Shown piece by piece: positions 1 through 9,201 of a stretch of 64,000 nucleotides of DNA. Source of the stretch: JANQIO01 sp043585095. GTDB taxonomy: Bacteria > Pseudomonadota > Gammaproteobacteria > Pseudomonadales > Halieaceae. Numbering within the stretch: position 1 is the first letter of the stretch; each line of letters begins with the position of its first letter. The position numbers and the translations under genes are program-made. The notes below the pieces were generated by a model. The model was not told the origin of the DNA, did no database searches, and worked only from the letters and a program-made list of their open reading frames with translations. Location of the stretch: positions 3,038,001 through 3,102,000 of the forward strand of contig CP121321.1 of assembly GCA_043585095.1 (NCBI GenBank). The letters are read 5' to 3'.

Positions 1-832
1 CGGTATAAGGCGACGTGTCGCACCCGGTTCAGCAGACTGTGTGCGACAAGGATGTCGCACGCAAGCCCCCAGGGACGGGTTCACGGCGGGTCTGATGAAC
101 CGGGTTTGGCAGGGCGCCGAGGCTGTGCTCGAAACCCGGAAACCCGGAAACCCGGAAACCCGGAAACCCGGAAACCCAACACCCTGCCACAGAACGCATT
201 CAACACACTTGCTCAGACACGCCGTGAATCCGTCCCTGGAGGCTCGAGCTCGCCATCCATGGCGAGCACGGTCTGATCAAGTGCATTCAATACGTTCCCA
301 GTAGTTCGGTGCCAAGCCAGACTAAATTCGGACGCACTCGATGTAAGACCACGGACAGCCAGATTCCACTCGGTATAAGGCGACGTGTCGAACCCGGTTC
401 AGCAGACTGTGTGCGACAAGGATGTCGCACGCAAGCCCCCAGGGACGGGTTCACGGCGGGTCTGATGAACCGGGTTCGGCAGGGCGCCGAGGCAGTGCTC
501 TAAACCCGGAAACCCAACACCCTGCCACAGAACGCATTCAACACACTTGCTCAGACACGCCGTGAATCCGTCCCTGGAGGCTCGAGCTCGCCATCCATGG
601 CGAGCACGGTCTGATCAAGTGCATTCAATACGTTCCCGACAAATCGGTGCCAAGCCAGACTAGATTCGGATGCGCTCGATGTAAGACCACGGACAGCCAG
701 ATTCCACTCGGTATAAGGTGACGTGTCGAATCCGGTTCAGCAGACTGTGTGCGACAGGGATGTCGCACGCAAGCCCCCAAGGATGGGTTCACGGCGGGTC
801 TGATGAACCGGGTTCGGCAGGGCGCCGGGAGC
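1..832. repeat. Long direct tandem repeat, about 2.4 copies of a 340-370 bp non-coding unit
   Basis: The unit starts with CGGTATAAGG at 1, 371 and 709, so copy 1 is 370 bp, copy 2 is 338 bp and copy 3 is cut off near 832. The 32-bp difference between copies 1 and 2 is exactly four 8-bp AAACCCGG units: copy 1 has five in a row (132-171), copy 2 has one. Each full copy also holds an imperfect inverted pair: AGGGACGGGTTCACGGCGGG near 80 and the complement of a close variant (GACACGCCGTGAATCCGTCC) near 216. The short reading frames here are not conserved between copies, so I treat the block as non-coding. It resembles REP-type intergenic repeats, but I cannot name a family. Confidence 0.9.
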
Positions 833-871
833 GACGCGCATAACCAAAGAGCCCGCCAAACCACAAACCCG

Positions 872-2308
872 CTATAAATTCTCCTCGGCAAATGCCGCCA
901 ACCGAGAACGCTCGATGCCGTTCACGTGCATAACACCCGCGTGTTCGAAGGCTTTACACTTTTCCACCAGATAGGTCAGACCCGATGTGAGGGGCGAGAT
1001 GTACTTGTTGTCGATCTGGGCGAGGTTGCCCAACACGACAATCTTCGAGCCCGAGCCAACCCGGGTGATTACCGACTTAAGCTGAAACTGCGTCAAGCCC
1101 TGGCTTTCATCGATAATGATGTAGGCGTTATTGAACGAGCGGCCGCGCATAAAGTTCAAAGACTTAAATTGGATGTTGGCGCGTTCTTTGACGTAGTCAA
1201 TTGAGCCATGGCTGCATTCATCCGCACCGTGGAGGATCTCGAGATTGTCATCAAATGCCGCCAGCCATGGCGCCATTTTTTCTTCCTCAGTACCGGGAAG
1301 GAAGCCAATGTCCTCGGCTATCGGCGGCGTAGATCGCGCTACGATTAACTTGTTGTACTTTTTCTGCTCGAGGATGGCGTGCAAGCCATAGGCCAGCGCC
1401 AGCAGTGTTTTACCCGACCCCGCAGGTCCCGTTAGAACCGTCATATCAACGCTGTCGTCGTCGATCAGCTGCATCGCCATCGCCTGTTCAAGATTGCGTG
1501 GCGACAGGCCCCAGAAGCGGCGATTCATGAGGTTGTCGCGGCTGTCGCAGCGCATGTAAACGTGGGTGTCATCGACGCGCTTCACGTAGGCAAAAAAGTC
1601 CTGATCGTCGTAGACAAACATATTGGGATAGGCGCCGGGCAAGGCATCTCGTGGTATGCGGTGCAGCGTTTGATTGCCCTCTCTGAGCGTATCGACTTCT
1701 TCGATACCTGCCCAAAAATCGCCCTCGACATGCTCGTAACCGCGGGCCAGCAAATCGATATCATCCAGGACCACGTCCCGGCGATAGTCCTCGACGTGCT
1801 CCAGGCCAGAGCCTTTCGCCTTGAGGCGCATATTGATGTCTTTGGTTACCAGACAGACAAAGCTGTCGGGATATTCAAGCTGCAGCCGCAGTGCCACATT
1901 GATGATGCGGTTATCGTTGGCCTTGTCCTGAGTGTCATCCAAAAAGGGCACGGCGCTCTCTTCGGTCAGCATCTGATCTGGATAGATTGAAAGAGTGCCG
2001 AGCACCCCATCAAGCACGGAGCCCGGTATCGGCACGCCGTCCTGCAGCTGCGCCGGACTGGCCTCGTCTACCACCTTGTCGATCATATTGATGGCAATAC
2101 GCGCTTCTCGACTGACCGTCTTGTCACGTCGATCCTTGATGTGATCCAACTCTTCCAGCACGGTCATAGGGATGACGACGTGGTGCTCATTGAAGGCAAC
2201 TAATGACGTGGGGTCATGTAGAAGGACATTGGTATCCAGCACATAGATTTTCTTTCTCGCCAGTGCAGGAAGGGTGGTGTCTACACGCAGGACAGCGCCT
2301 GAATCCAT
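872..2308 (-). CDS. PIN domain-PhoH family ATPase (PhoH2-like)
   Basis: A 478-residue two-domain protein. The N-terminus has a PIN-type nuclease start (YVLDTNVLLHDP, about residues 22-33). The C-terminal half is a PhoH/SF1-helicase-like ATPase with Walker A GPAGSGKT and Walker B-like YIIIDES. PhoH2 proteins of this architecture are known RNA-unwinding ATPases with RNase activity, probably acting in RNA turnover in the cytoplasm. The ATG start is supported by AGAGGA about 7 bases upstream. The next gene, on the other strand, encodes RNase II, but 635 bp separate them and they are divergent. Function is assigned by family; the RNA target is unknown. Confidence 0.93.
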   Translation of the reverse strand: MDSGAVLRVDTTLPALARKKIYVLDTNVLLHDPTSLVAFNEHHVVIPMTVLEELDHIKDRRDKTVSREARIAINMIDKVVDEASPAQLQDGVPIPGSVLDGVLGTLSIYPDQMLTEESAVPFLDDTQDKANDNRIINVALRLQLEYPDSFVCLVTKDINMRLKAKGSGLEHVEDYRRDVVLDDIDLLARGYEHVEGDFWAGIEEVDTLREGNQTLHRIPRDALPGAYPNMFVYDDQDFFAYVKRVDDTHVYMRCDSRDNLMNRRFWGLSPRNLEQAMAMQLIDDDSVDMTVLTGPAGSGKTLLALAYGLHAILEQKKYNKLIVARSTPPIAEDIGFLPGTEEEKMAPWLAAFDDNLEILHGADECSHGSIDYVKERANIQFKSLNFMRGRSFNNAYIIIDESQGLTQFQLKSVITRVGSGSKIVVLGNLAQIDNKYISPLTSGLTYLVEKCKAFEHAGVMHVNGIERSRLAAFAEENL

Positions 2309-2943
2309 AGATGTTTCCTCTTGGGTCTATTGAGTCCTGAGTACGCACAAGCGATTGCCTGCGGAGCAGCGCATTGCGTCAGGACAGGTTGCAGCAGGGC
2401 ACGTCGTTCTGGATGACGACTTTGATGCCCTGAAATCTGATTTGGAAGCTTCTTACCGATCGCAGAAGCACGCGAGCAGCTCACAGCAGCACGGGCTATC
2501 CCATGGCTAGACGCCGAATAAACAGCCCGCTGCTGTAGGGATCGAAGAAGGATTTTAGTGTCGGACGTAGCCTGGCTTGCCGGCAGCTGACTTTCGCCTG
2601 CTTGCCCTGGCGCCTGGTTGGCACGCGATAAAGTCGCGTTTTGTCGAACGCCGCAGTTGGGGGTCATACCCTGCAAAAACACTCCGTGTGAGTTGTTTTT
2701 GCCAGCGTGGCTCCCATCGGCGTCTGGAAACTATTCAAAGGCTTTCCCAGCGAAGACCGCTAGTCGCGCGTCGTTATTGACGTGATTTCATTATTGGACT
2801 GGCCTGCGAAGTTTGTCAACGACTGCCTGCGAATACATGACGTAGCCCCACCTCAAACAGAGAAAAAGCGTTGGCTGCCCTGCTGACACTGACACTGTCT
2901 GTGAATTGGGCTAGCATAGCGGCCATGCCATATACCTCTTGCC
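2309..2943. other. Intergenic region between phoH2 and rnb, no convincing gene
   Basis: This 635-bp stretch separates two divergent genes and must hold both promoters. Open frames exist on both strands (reverse 2281-2682, forward 2577-2780), but their translations are rich in Arg, Ser, Cys and Gln with no family resemblance, and the longer one overlaps the start of phoH2. I saw no tRNA, clear terminator or repeat in it. Confidence 0.5.
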
Positions 2944-4944
2944 ATGCTCAATCGGGACTCTCTAACTCAGCTTAAGGGCCTAAAGGCCCAGATGGAGTCC
3001 GAGAAGGAGCGCGCCGATGCCACCGTAAAAGGCACCCAGGCTCGTTACGGCTTCGCCGTGCTCGACGATGGCAGGGAAATTTTCATCCCCCCGGACGAAA
3101 TGCTGAAAGCCTTTCCAGATGACCGGGTGCGTGTATGCATCCGGCCGGACAAAGGCGATAAGCCTATAGCCGAGATCGAAAAGCTACTGGACTGCCCGGT
3201 CGAGGAATTCACCGGGCGCTGTGTTCGCAAAGGCAAGGCGCTCTTCGTTGAACCCGACCTGCCTCGCTTGAGCCGCTGGTTGTTCATTCCTTCTCATGCG
3301 CGCAACGGTGTCAAAGATGGCGACTTTGTGCGCGCGGCGTTGCTGCGCCACCCGATTCGAGACGGCAAACCGCAGGCAAAGATCCTAAGCGTCATCGGCA
3401 ACGCCGAAACCGTGGGGATTGAGAATCTTTACACCTCGGTGAAATACGGCATGCGCCGCGACTGGAGCGCGGAGGCCATGGCCGATCTGGAGCACTGTCT
3501 GAAGGACGCCCAGCCACTGTCAGATCAGCGTCGACGTGACTTGACCGATCTTGAGTTTGTCACCATCGACTCCAGCAGGACCCAGGATATCGACGATGCG
3601 CTGTATGCGCAGAGCAGCTCCGACGGCTGGGACCTTTACGTTGCGATAGCGGACCCGACTATCTATATCGCGCCGGGTAGCGCTCTGGATAAAGAAATAG
3701 CCGAACGCGCAACTTCGGTTTACTTCCACGGCGATGCCATCCCCATGTTGCCGGAGCAGCTCGCTCAGGACACCTGTGCCCTGGCCGAGGGTGTCGACAG
3801 ACCTGCACTGGTCTGCAAAATTTCTGTTGGCGACGATGGAGAGATCGGGGAGTTCGAGTTTATCGAAGCCGCCATTCGCTCCCGCGCCAAGCTGAGTTAC
3901 ATAGCCGTTGATCGCTACCTGGCCGGCAACTATGACGACCTGATGAGTCACGCAACGCCGCTTGAAGGACTTTATCAAGTGTATCGGGCGCTGCGGCAAC
4001 GCCGCGAATCCAGCGAACTAGTGATGGAAGAGCGTCCTGAATACCGCTGGATCCTCAACGATCAGAAAAAGATTGATCGCATCGAGCGCGGTGAAAAGCT
4101 GCTCTCCCAGCGAGTCGTAGAAGAATGCATGGTGGCCGCTAACCGTTGCGCCGCCAACTTTATGCAGCAGCAACAACTCGCCGGCCCTTTTATCGTGCAT
4201 CGCGGCTTCCGCGCCGATCGCAAAGATGAGACCCAGCGTTTTGTTGATCGCTTCATGCCCGACTTCAAGGACAAGAATCTGGGCGAGCTGCCCGTTTATC
4301 GCGAAGCCATCGTACGCATGATCGCCCACGAATCATTGCCGCTGCGCTCTATGGCCAATCGATTGCTGGCGCGCGCTGAGTTACAAACCGCGCCCGGCGC
4401 ACATATGGGTATGGGTCTACCCTGCTATAGCAACTGCACATCACCTTTGCGCAAGTACGTGGATTTTCTGACCCACCGGCAGATTAAGGCTGCCCTACAC
4501 GGGGATGCCTCCCCTGACTTCGATGGCGGCAAGCTTGAATACGTGGCGGGCAAGGTTTCAAAAGCCAGAGCCGCCAGCCGCGAGGCCGAGCTATGGTTGC
4601 AGTGCGAGTATATGAAGGACTTTGTGGGACAGGAGTTTGACGCGGTCATCGCCCAGATAACCAGCAGTGGCTTTACCGCACGACTGCTGGACATTGGCAT
4701 TGAAGGTAATGTTGACCTTCGCAAAGATCCGGAAAAATTCAGCTTTGATAGATGGACGGCGACGCTAACCAGTCCGACGCGAAGCTTCCAGCTTGAGCAG
4801 ACTCTGCGGGTCAGCGTGTTACGTGCTGATCCTGTGAAGCGAGAGCTTCAGTTTGTTCCGGTGAGTGCAGCGGAGCCGACGCCGGAGAACACATCGCCTG
4901 ATAATAGTCGCGCACCTTCGCAACCAGCCGAATCATCTCCCTAA
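2944..4944 (+). CDS. rnb: Exoribonuclease II (RNase II)
   Basis: A 666-residue RNB-family 3'-5' exoribonuclease that degrades single-stranded RNA in the cytoplasm. An N-terminal cold-shock-like region (GTQARYGFAVL...FIPPDEM) is followed by the RNB core with the metal-binding block TIDSSRTQDIDDAL, the family signature CTSPLRKYVDF and a C-terminal S1-like region. Order, length and motifs match E. coli RNase II (644 residues) better than RNase R, which is longer. The last ~40 residues (Pro/Ser/Glu-rich) extend beyond the S1 domain. The ATG has no strong Shine-Dalgarno sequence. The 3' end overlaps a converging gene by 134 bp. Confidence 0.93.
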   Translation: MLNRDSLTQLKGLKAQMESEKERADATVKGTQARYGFAVLDDGREIFIPPDEMLKAFPDDRVRVCIRPDKGDKPIAEIEKLLDCPVEEFTGRCVRKGKALFVEPDLPRLSRWLFIPSHARNGVKDGDFVRAALLRHPIRDGKPQAKILSVIGNAETVGIENLYTSVKYGMRRDWSAEAMADLEHCLKDAQPLSDQRRRDLTDLEFVTIDSSRTQDIDDALYAQSSSDGWDLYVAIADPTIYIAPGSALDKEIAERATSVYFHGDAIPMLPEQLAQDTCALAEGVDRPALVCKISVGDDGEIGEFEFIEAAIRSRAKLSYIAVDRYLAGNYDDLMSHATPLEGLYQVYRALRQRRESSELVMEERPEYRWILNDQKKIDRIERGEKLLSQRVVEECMVAANRCAANFMQQQQLAGPFIVHRGFRADRKDETQRFVDRFMPDFKDKNLGELPVYREAIVRMIAHESLPLRSMANRLLARAELQTAPGAHMGMGLPCYSNCTSPLRKYVDFLTHRQIKAALHGDASPDFDGGKLEYVAGKVSKARAASREAELWLQCEYMKDFVGQEFDAVIAQITSSGFTARLLDIGIEGNVDLRKDPEKFSFDRWTATLTSPTRSFQLEQTLRVSVLRADPVKRELQFVPVSAAEPTPENTSPDNSRAPSQPAESSP

Positions 4945-5215
4945 CGCCCAGGGAGTGAAGGTACGTCCCTACCCGCTGAACGTCAGCATCGCTGGTGGCT
5001 GAGGAACTGGCCAGATTCTGGTCGACCTTGCACAGAGCCTCCAGAATATTTGTATCGTGAGCAGACAGGCTTCCCGTGCCGAGGATCACCTGCGTGAAGG
5101 TATCCACCACATCCATTTCTGAGGGAATAGAGGATGTTGCGTCATCATCACTGTTCGCCAATGCAGCGAGCGCTGCTGCGTCGACTATTGAACTGTGCTT
5201 TGGAAATCCGTCCAT
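4811..5215 (-). CDS. Hypothetical protein, antisense overlap with the rnb 3' end
   Basis: A 134-residue, probably cytoplasmic protein of no family I recognise. It has an acidic, Ala/Ser-rich N-terminus, then a helix-forming core (VDTFTQVILGTGSLSAHDTN, then LRVGTYL-like and EMIRLVAKVRDYYQAM). No signal peptide or membrane segment is visible. The composition looks like a real helical protein, not a shadow of rnb, but about a third of the frame lies antisense to rnb. No clear ribosome site precedes the ATG at 5215. It could be shorter at the N-terminus or spurious. Confidence 0.5.
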   Translation of the reverse strand: MDGFPKHSSIVDAAALAALANSDDDATSSIPSEMDVVDTFTQVILGTGSLSAHDTNILEALCKVDQNLASSSATSDADVQRVGTYLHSLGVREMIRLVAKVRDYYQAMCSPASAPLHSPEQTEALASQDQHVTR

Positions 5216-5319
5216 GGATTCAGTATGCCCCAGTGCCTGGTCAAATTTTGTCCATATTCGGGCAATTTTTCACAAATAAGCGCCTAAAACACGCCAAATG
5301 GACGTAAATTCGGCCTTCA

Positions 5320-5334
5320 GGCGGCAATTCCGCC
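5320..5334 (-). terminator. Small hairpin downstream of asnS
   Basis: GGCGG and CCGCC flank a 5-base loop 23 bp past the asnS stop codon. No T-run follows on the reverse strand, so it is at best a weak terminator or an mRNA 3'-end stabiliser. Confidence 0.25.
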
Positions 5335-5356
5335 GGTTTACGCCACAGGTCAGCTT

Positions 5357-6748
5357 TTAAAAGTGGGCGCTTCCCGGGGTGCGCGGAAAGGGAATTGCGT
5401 CGCGAATGTTGTCCATGCCAGTCACGTAGTTGAGCAGCCGCTCAAAGCCCAGTCCGAAGCCTGCATGGGGCACAGTGCCGTAGCGGCGCAAATCCCGGTA
5501 CCACTCAAGCTCTCCTGAAAGCCCCTGCTCGGCCATGCGAGCATCCAAAACCGACAGCCGTTCCTCGCGCTGGCTACCGCCGATGATCTCACCGATACCA
5601 GGGGCCAGAATATCCATTGCGGCAACGGTGCGCTCATCATCATTCAAACGCATATAGAACGCTTTTATTTCGCGAGGATAGTCCGTCACCACCACGGGCC
5701 GAGCGAAGACTTCTTCACACAAGTAGCGCTCGTGTTCTGACTGTAAATCGCTGCCCCATACCACCGGAAACTCAAACGAGCGCCCGCTTTTTTCCAGCAG
5801 TTCGACAGCTTCGGTGTAGGTGATGCGTTCAAAATTGGAGTCGACAACGCCCTGCATGCGAACCAACACCGTGTCATCAATGCGCTGGGCGAAGAACGCC
5901 ATATCGTCTGGACACTGGGCGAGCACTGCAGCAAAAACATGCTTGAGCAGCGCCTCCGCCAGATCGGCAATGTCGTTAAGGTCCGCAAACGCTATCTCTG
6001 GCTCCACCATCCAGAACTCAGCCAAATGGCGACTAGTATTGGAGTTTTCTGCCCTGAACGTCGGGCCGAAGGTATACACCTTGCTCATCGCCAGCGCGTA
6101 GGCTTCGGCGTTGAGCTGACCCGATACAGTAAGAAACGCCTCTTCACCAAAGAAGTCCTGGCTAAAGTCGATGCCGCCTTCCTGCCTGGGCAGATTGGTC
6201 AGATCGAGAGTGCTCACACGAAACAGTTCCCCGGCACCCTCGCAGTCGCTAGCGGTGATAACCGGTGTATTAATCCACTGGAATCCGCGCTGGAAGAAAA
6301 AGTCGTGCACGGCATGCGCCAGCACCGTGCGAACCCGGGTGATCGCTCCGAAGGTATTGGTGCGCGGACGCAGATGCGCGACCGTGCGCAGATATTCGAA
6401 GGTGTGGCGCTTTTTGGCGATCGGATAGCTCTCGGCATCTTCCACCCAACCAACAACGAGGACGCGAGCTGCCTGAATTTCCAGCGACTGGCCCTTGCCC
6501 TGCGATTCCGCCAGCGTGCCGGTTATCTCAACGGCGCAGCCGGTAGTAATCTGCAACACTTCGCTTGTGTAGTTCTCCAACTCGCTGGGTACAACGGCCT
6601 GAATCGGATCGAAGCTGCTGCCGTCATGCACCGCCACAAATGAGATGCCAGCCTTGGAATCTCGCTTGCTACGCACCCAACCCCGCACGGTGACAGATGC
6701 GCCTGTTGGGATGGAGCCGCTTAACGCGTTGGCAACGGACGTGATCAT
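5357..6748 (-). CDS. asnS: Asparagine-tRNA ligase
   Basis: A class IIb aminoacyl-tRNA synthetase that charges tRNA-Asn. The N-terminal OB-fold anticodon-binding domain (VTVRGWVRSKRDSKAGISFV) is followed by the catalytic core with motif 2 (FRAENSNTSRHLAEFWMVEPE) and motif 3 (GFGLGFERLL). The Asn in the FRAENSNT block points to AsnRS over AspRS. I place the start at ATG 6748 (463 residues, close to E. coli's 466), because the open frame upstream begins only with TTG and a GGAG-type ribosome site lies about 9 bases before this ATG. It is a single-gene unit. Confidence 0.95.
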   Translation of the reverse strand: MITSVANALSGSIPTGASVTVRGWVRSKRDSKAGISFVAVHDGSSFDPIQAVVPSELENYTSEVLQITTGCAVEITGTLAESQGKGQSLEIQAARVLVVGWVEDAESYPIAKKRHTFEYLRTVAHLRPRTNTFGAITRVRTVLAHAVHDFFFQRGFQWINTPVITASDCEGAGELFRVSTLDLTNLPRQEGGIDFSQDFFGEEAFLTVSGQLNAEAYALAMSKVYTFGPTFRAENSNTSRHLAEFWMVEPEIAFADLNDIADLAEALLKHVFAAVLAQCPDDMAFFAQRIDDTVLVRMQGVVDSNFERITYTEAVELLEKSGRSFEFPVVWGSDLQSEHERYLCEEVFARPVVVTDYPREIKAFYMRLNDDERTVAAMDILAPGIGEIIGGSQREERLSVLDARMAEQGLSGELEWYRDLRRYGTVPHAGFGLGFERLLNYVTGMDNIRDAIPFPRTPGSAHF

Positions 6749-6860
6749 GCTGTTGGGTCTCCGCAAAAAGGCGCAAGCATAAAGGATTGACCGCCGGGGT
6801 CCTAGTGGGCTCCGAGCTCAAATCATCCCTGGACCAAAGGAGGAAGCGTCGAGCCACACC

Positions 6861-8144
6861 TCAAGCGAGAGGCGCGGCGGCGAGGGTTTCAGCAGAGAGC
6901 TGCCGCAGAAAAGCGCGATACTGTTCCCGCTCAACAACCAATTTTGCGCGCTGAATCGCCTTCTCAGCAAAGTCGCGACTCTGTCCGAAGTCATCGAGTT
7001 CAGCATATAGCCGGGCAACCCGGAAGTAGAACTCAGACTCTGAGTCCCGCAGGGCGATGGCGCGACGATAGTGGGCCAGCGCGGACTCCAGGTTGCCATC
7101 CGCTTCAGCCATCTCGCCGAGGCTGTAGTGATAAAAAGGGTTTTGCTGGCGTCGCTGCTGCACACGGTCTGCCCAGTACTGGGCTCGCTGTTCGTCACCC
7201 TGTACGCTATAGAGCACCGCCAGATTATTCATTGCGGTTCGCGAGTAGGGATTGATACTCAGCGCGGTTTGATACAGATTTTCAGCAACAGCATCCTGCC
7301 CGGACTGCCTATAAATCGCTCCCAGATTGACCCACAGATAGTCGATATCGGGTGCCATCTGGACGGCCTTCAAGGCTTGCGCATATGCTGCCTTCATGTC
7401 CTGAACCAGCAGCCCATCCATCGCCAGATTGCCGTGATATAAGGCATAGGCCTGCTCGTCCGACAGCAAATCCGTTGACGCGATACGTTCGCGGGAGACT
7501 GGATCAATATCGATCACATAGCTTGCACCATTGCGCAGTCGCACGTTGACGCTGACGTGTTGCCTGAGCGCCACCTGGCGGCCATGGCGGCTCCATTCTG
7601 GCCGCAGTGATACCGAAAGGTAATTCGCATCCAAACCCGCATAGCGTGCCAAAGCGACGAACAAGTGGGCATAACTGAGGCAATTCGCGGCACCATCATG
7701 AAAGACCTCACGGGCAGTGCCGTCCGCTGCGGGGTCGTAATCGATATCCACCAACGCGGCACTGATTAAGCTTCGATGCAGTGTATGTAATCGTTGACGC
7801 TGATCGCCGGTGACATAGCGGTCCACAAAATCCCGCATGGCGTCATCCAGTCGCAGCAAGTCCGGTGTTTTGACCATGGCCAGCGCGTCCACTGGGGACA
7901 GGCTACGCCCGTCCGCGGTATGCAGGGGCGGCAATGCCGCCACATCTGGCCCGCGCGGACTGTGCATTGCACAAGACGTCAAAAGCACTGCCGCCAGACC
8001 CATCGCGGCGCGAGGCCTCAGCGCGAGCGCGGCTACATGCTGGCCACGCCTGCTTAGACTGGCAAGGCAGACCCTTAGCCGAGCGCTGTGCCGGCACAGA
8101 AAAGGCAGCGCGGCGCCGGCGGGCTTTGATTGAGTTCGGGACAC
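6861..8144 (-). CDS. TPR lipoprotein with transglutaminase-like domain
   Basis: Up to 427 residues. A hydrophobic segment ending in the lipobox LLTSC at about residue 57 suggests an outer- or inner-membrane lipoprotein. A transglutaminase/NlpC-like core follows: a Cys in GAANCLSYAHLFVALARYAG, a His in LRQHVSVNV and an Asp in YVIDIDP form a plausible catalytic triad. The C-terminal half holds several tetratricopeptide repeats (about residues 260-410), which usually bind proteins. The substrate is unknown. The annotated start is a GTG with no clear ribosome site. An ATG at 8003 (MGLAAVLL) is also possible but leaves a very short signal region, so the start is uncertain. Confidence 0.8.
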   Translation of the reverse strand: MSRTQSKPAGAALPFLCRHSARLRVCLASLSRRGQHVAALALRPRAAMGLAAVLLTSCAMHSPRGPDVAALPPLHTADGRSLSPVDALAMVKTPDLLRLDDAMRDFVDRYVTGDQRQRLHTLHRSLISAALVDIDYDPAADGTAREVFHDGAANCLSYAHLFVALARYAGLDANYLSVSLRPEWSRHGRQVALRQHVSVNVRLRNGASYVIDIDPVSRERIASTDLLSDEQAYALYHGNLAMDGLLVQDMKAAYAQALKAVQMAPDIDYLWVNLGAIYRQSGQDAVAENLYQTALSINPYSRTAMNNLAVLYSVQGDEQRAQYWADRVQQRRQQNPFYHYSLGEMAEADGNLESALAHYRRAIALRDSESEFYFRVARLYAELDDFGQSRDFAEKAIQRAKLVVEREQYRAFLRQLSAETLAAAPLA

Positions 8145-8229
8145 AGCGTTAGTATAGCGAAAGGTTCAAGAGGCTGTTGCATACTGCTTGCGACCGCTAG
8201 AACTAGCCGCTTGATGTGCGTCAATGCGA

Positions 8230-8243
8230 GTCCCGTGCGGGAC
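8230..8243. promoter_or_regulatory. Perfect short palindrome, possible operator
   Basis: GTCCCG and CGGGAC flank a 2-base centre, about 85 bp upstream of the small membrane-protein gene and between divergent genes. It could be a dimeric regulator site. There is no direct support beyond symmetry and position. Confidence 0.3.
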
Positions 8244-8252
8244 ACCTAGGTT

Positions 8253-8319
8253 GCATAAATATAAAGGGCCCCAGCCACATAGATATAAAAGCCCCCAGCT
8301 GCATACATATAAAACGGAG
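8253..8319 (+). repeat. Three imperfect ~23-bp repeats with ATATAAA cores
   Basis: Three consecutive units share a GCATA/ACATA-n-ATATAAA core followed by GC-rich GCCCCCAGC-like sequence; the third ends at the GGAG ribosome site of the 47-codon gene. The ATATAAA cores resemble -10 elements, so the array may be a reiterated promoter or leader. Confidence 0.7.
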
Positions 8320-8327
8320 TCATCGGA

Positions 8328-8471
8328 ATGACAGACATCTCGCAAGAGCAACAACGTGCTCTGGATGCACGGGAAGACAAGTCAACACTGAAAAGCCTGG
8401 GAGTCTTGATTCTCGGCTTCGCGGCGTTCGCCCTGGTACTGGCACTGGCGGTAGCGTTTTTGGCGCCCTGA
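8328..8471 (+). CDS. Small single-span membrane protein (47 residues)
   Basis: The frame begins MTDISQEQQRALDAREDK, a charged, soluble N-terminus, and continues as one strongly hydrophobic helix (about residues 22-45, Ala/Leu/Val-rich) up to the stop. GGAG lies 9 bases before the ATG, a good ribosome site. Hydrophilic head plus single C-terminal helix is typical of small inner-membrane proteins that modulate larger partners. I recognise no family. The divergent neighbour is a TPR lipoprotein and the convergent one is cysH; neither indicates a partner. Confidence 0.75.
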   Translation: MTDISQEQQRALDAREDKSTLKSLGVLILGFAAFALVLALAVAFLAP

Positions 8472-8556
8472 ATAAGACCACCCTGACTGAAGCAGCGCCT
8501 TAGTCTTTCACCGTGCTTGCGCCTGGATCGCCCGGTGCCGCGCCGGTATCACTTTG

Positions 8557-9201
8557 CTATGCCGCGGTGTGCAAACCGCATTCGCGACCATCGTGCACCT
8601 TGGTCGGATCAAAATAATGCCGGCAAGTCGGTAACGCATAACGCTCCATGTAGGCCTCTACGTCGTCTTCCGTCCAGTAGAAAATCGGAGCGACCTTGAT
8701 AATGCCTCTCGCGTCCATCGTGACGATATCCAAACCCTGACGATGCTCAGTTTCTTCTTTGCGAATGCCGGTCAGCCAAATATCCGGATTGAGTTCGCTG
8801 AGCGCCCGCTCGAAGGGCTCTAATTTCACCTGACGTGTGAACTCAGCGTGCAGCTCCTCTTCTTCAATCGTCGGCACGCCGCCCATAATGGCGTTGCGTC
8901 GCTCTGAGGTCATCTGCGGTGTATACACTTTCACATTCAGTCCCAGGTCGCGAATCAGCTTTTCCGCAACCAGGTAGGTGTCTCTTAAGTTATAGCCCGT
9001 ATCGACCCATACGGTGGGCAATGTCTTATCCACCAGACTTACCATATGCAGCATAACTGCCGCATTGCGGCCAAAGCTGGTCGTTGCGATCGCGGGCTTG
9101 CCCAGGCCGAGCGCCCAGCGCACTACGTCTGCAGGATCAGCCTCGCGCAGCGAGGCATTGATACTGTCCAGGTCCAAGTCCAGGTGTCTGTCGAGTGCCA
9201 C
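8557..9201 (-). CDS. cysH: Phosphoadenylyl-sulfate (PAPS) reductase, thioredoxin-type
   Basis: A 214-residue enzyme of assimilatory sulfate reduction that reduces PAPS to sulfite using thioredoxin. The PP-loop-type start (IATTSFGRNAAVML), the substrate loop (WLTGIRKEETEHR) and the C-terminal catalytic ECGLH are visible. The paired Cys-Cys motifs that hold the 4Fe-4S cluster of APS reductases are absent, which argues for PAPS as substrate. The GTG start is chosen because GGAGGA lies 6 bases upstream. No other cys gene adjoins it. Confidence 0.93.
   Translation of the reverse strand: MALDRHLDLDLDSINASLREADPADVVRWALGLGKPAIATTSFGRNAAVMLHMVSLVDKTLPTVWVDTGYNLRDTYLVAEKLIRDLGLNVKVYTPQMTSERRNAIMGGVPTIEEEELHAEFTRQVKLEPFERALSELNPDIWLTGIRKEETEHRQGLDIVTMDARGIIKVAPIFYWTEDDVEAYMERYALPTCRHYFDPTKVHDGRECGLHTAA

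Noticed and set aside
2281..2682. Reverse-strand 133-codon frame upstream of phoH2
   Set aside because: Overlaps the well-supported phoH2 start in another frame; no ribosome site or family-like sequence.
5939..6643. Forward 234-codon frame inside asnS
   Set aside because: Antisense shadow of a clear aminoacyl-tRNA synthetase gene.
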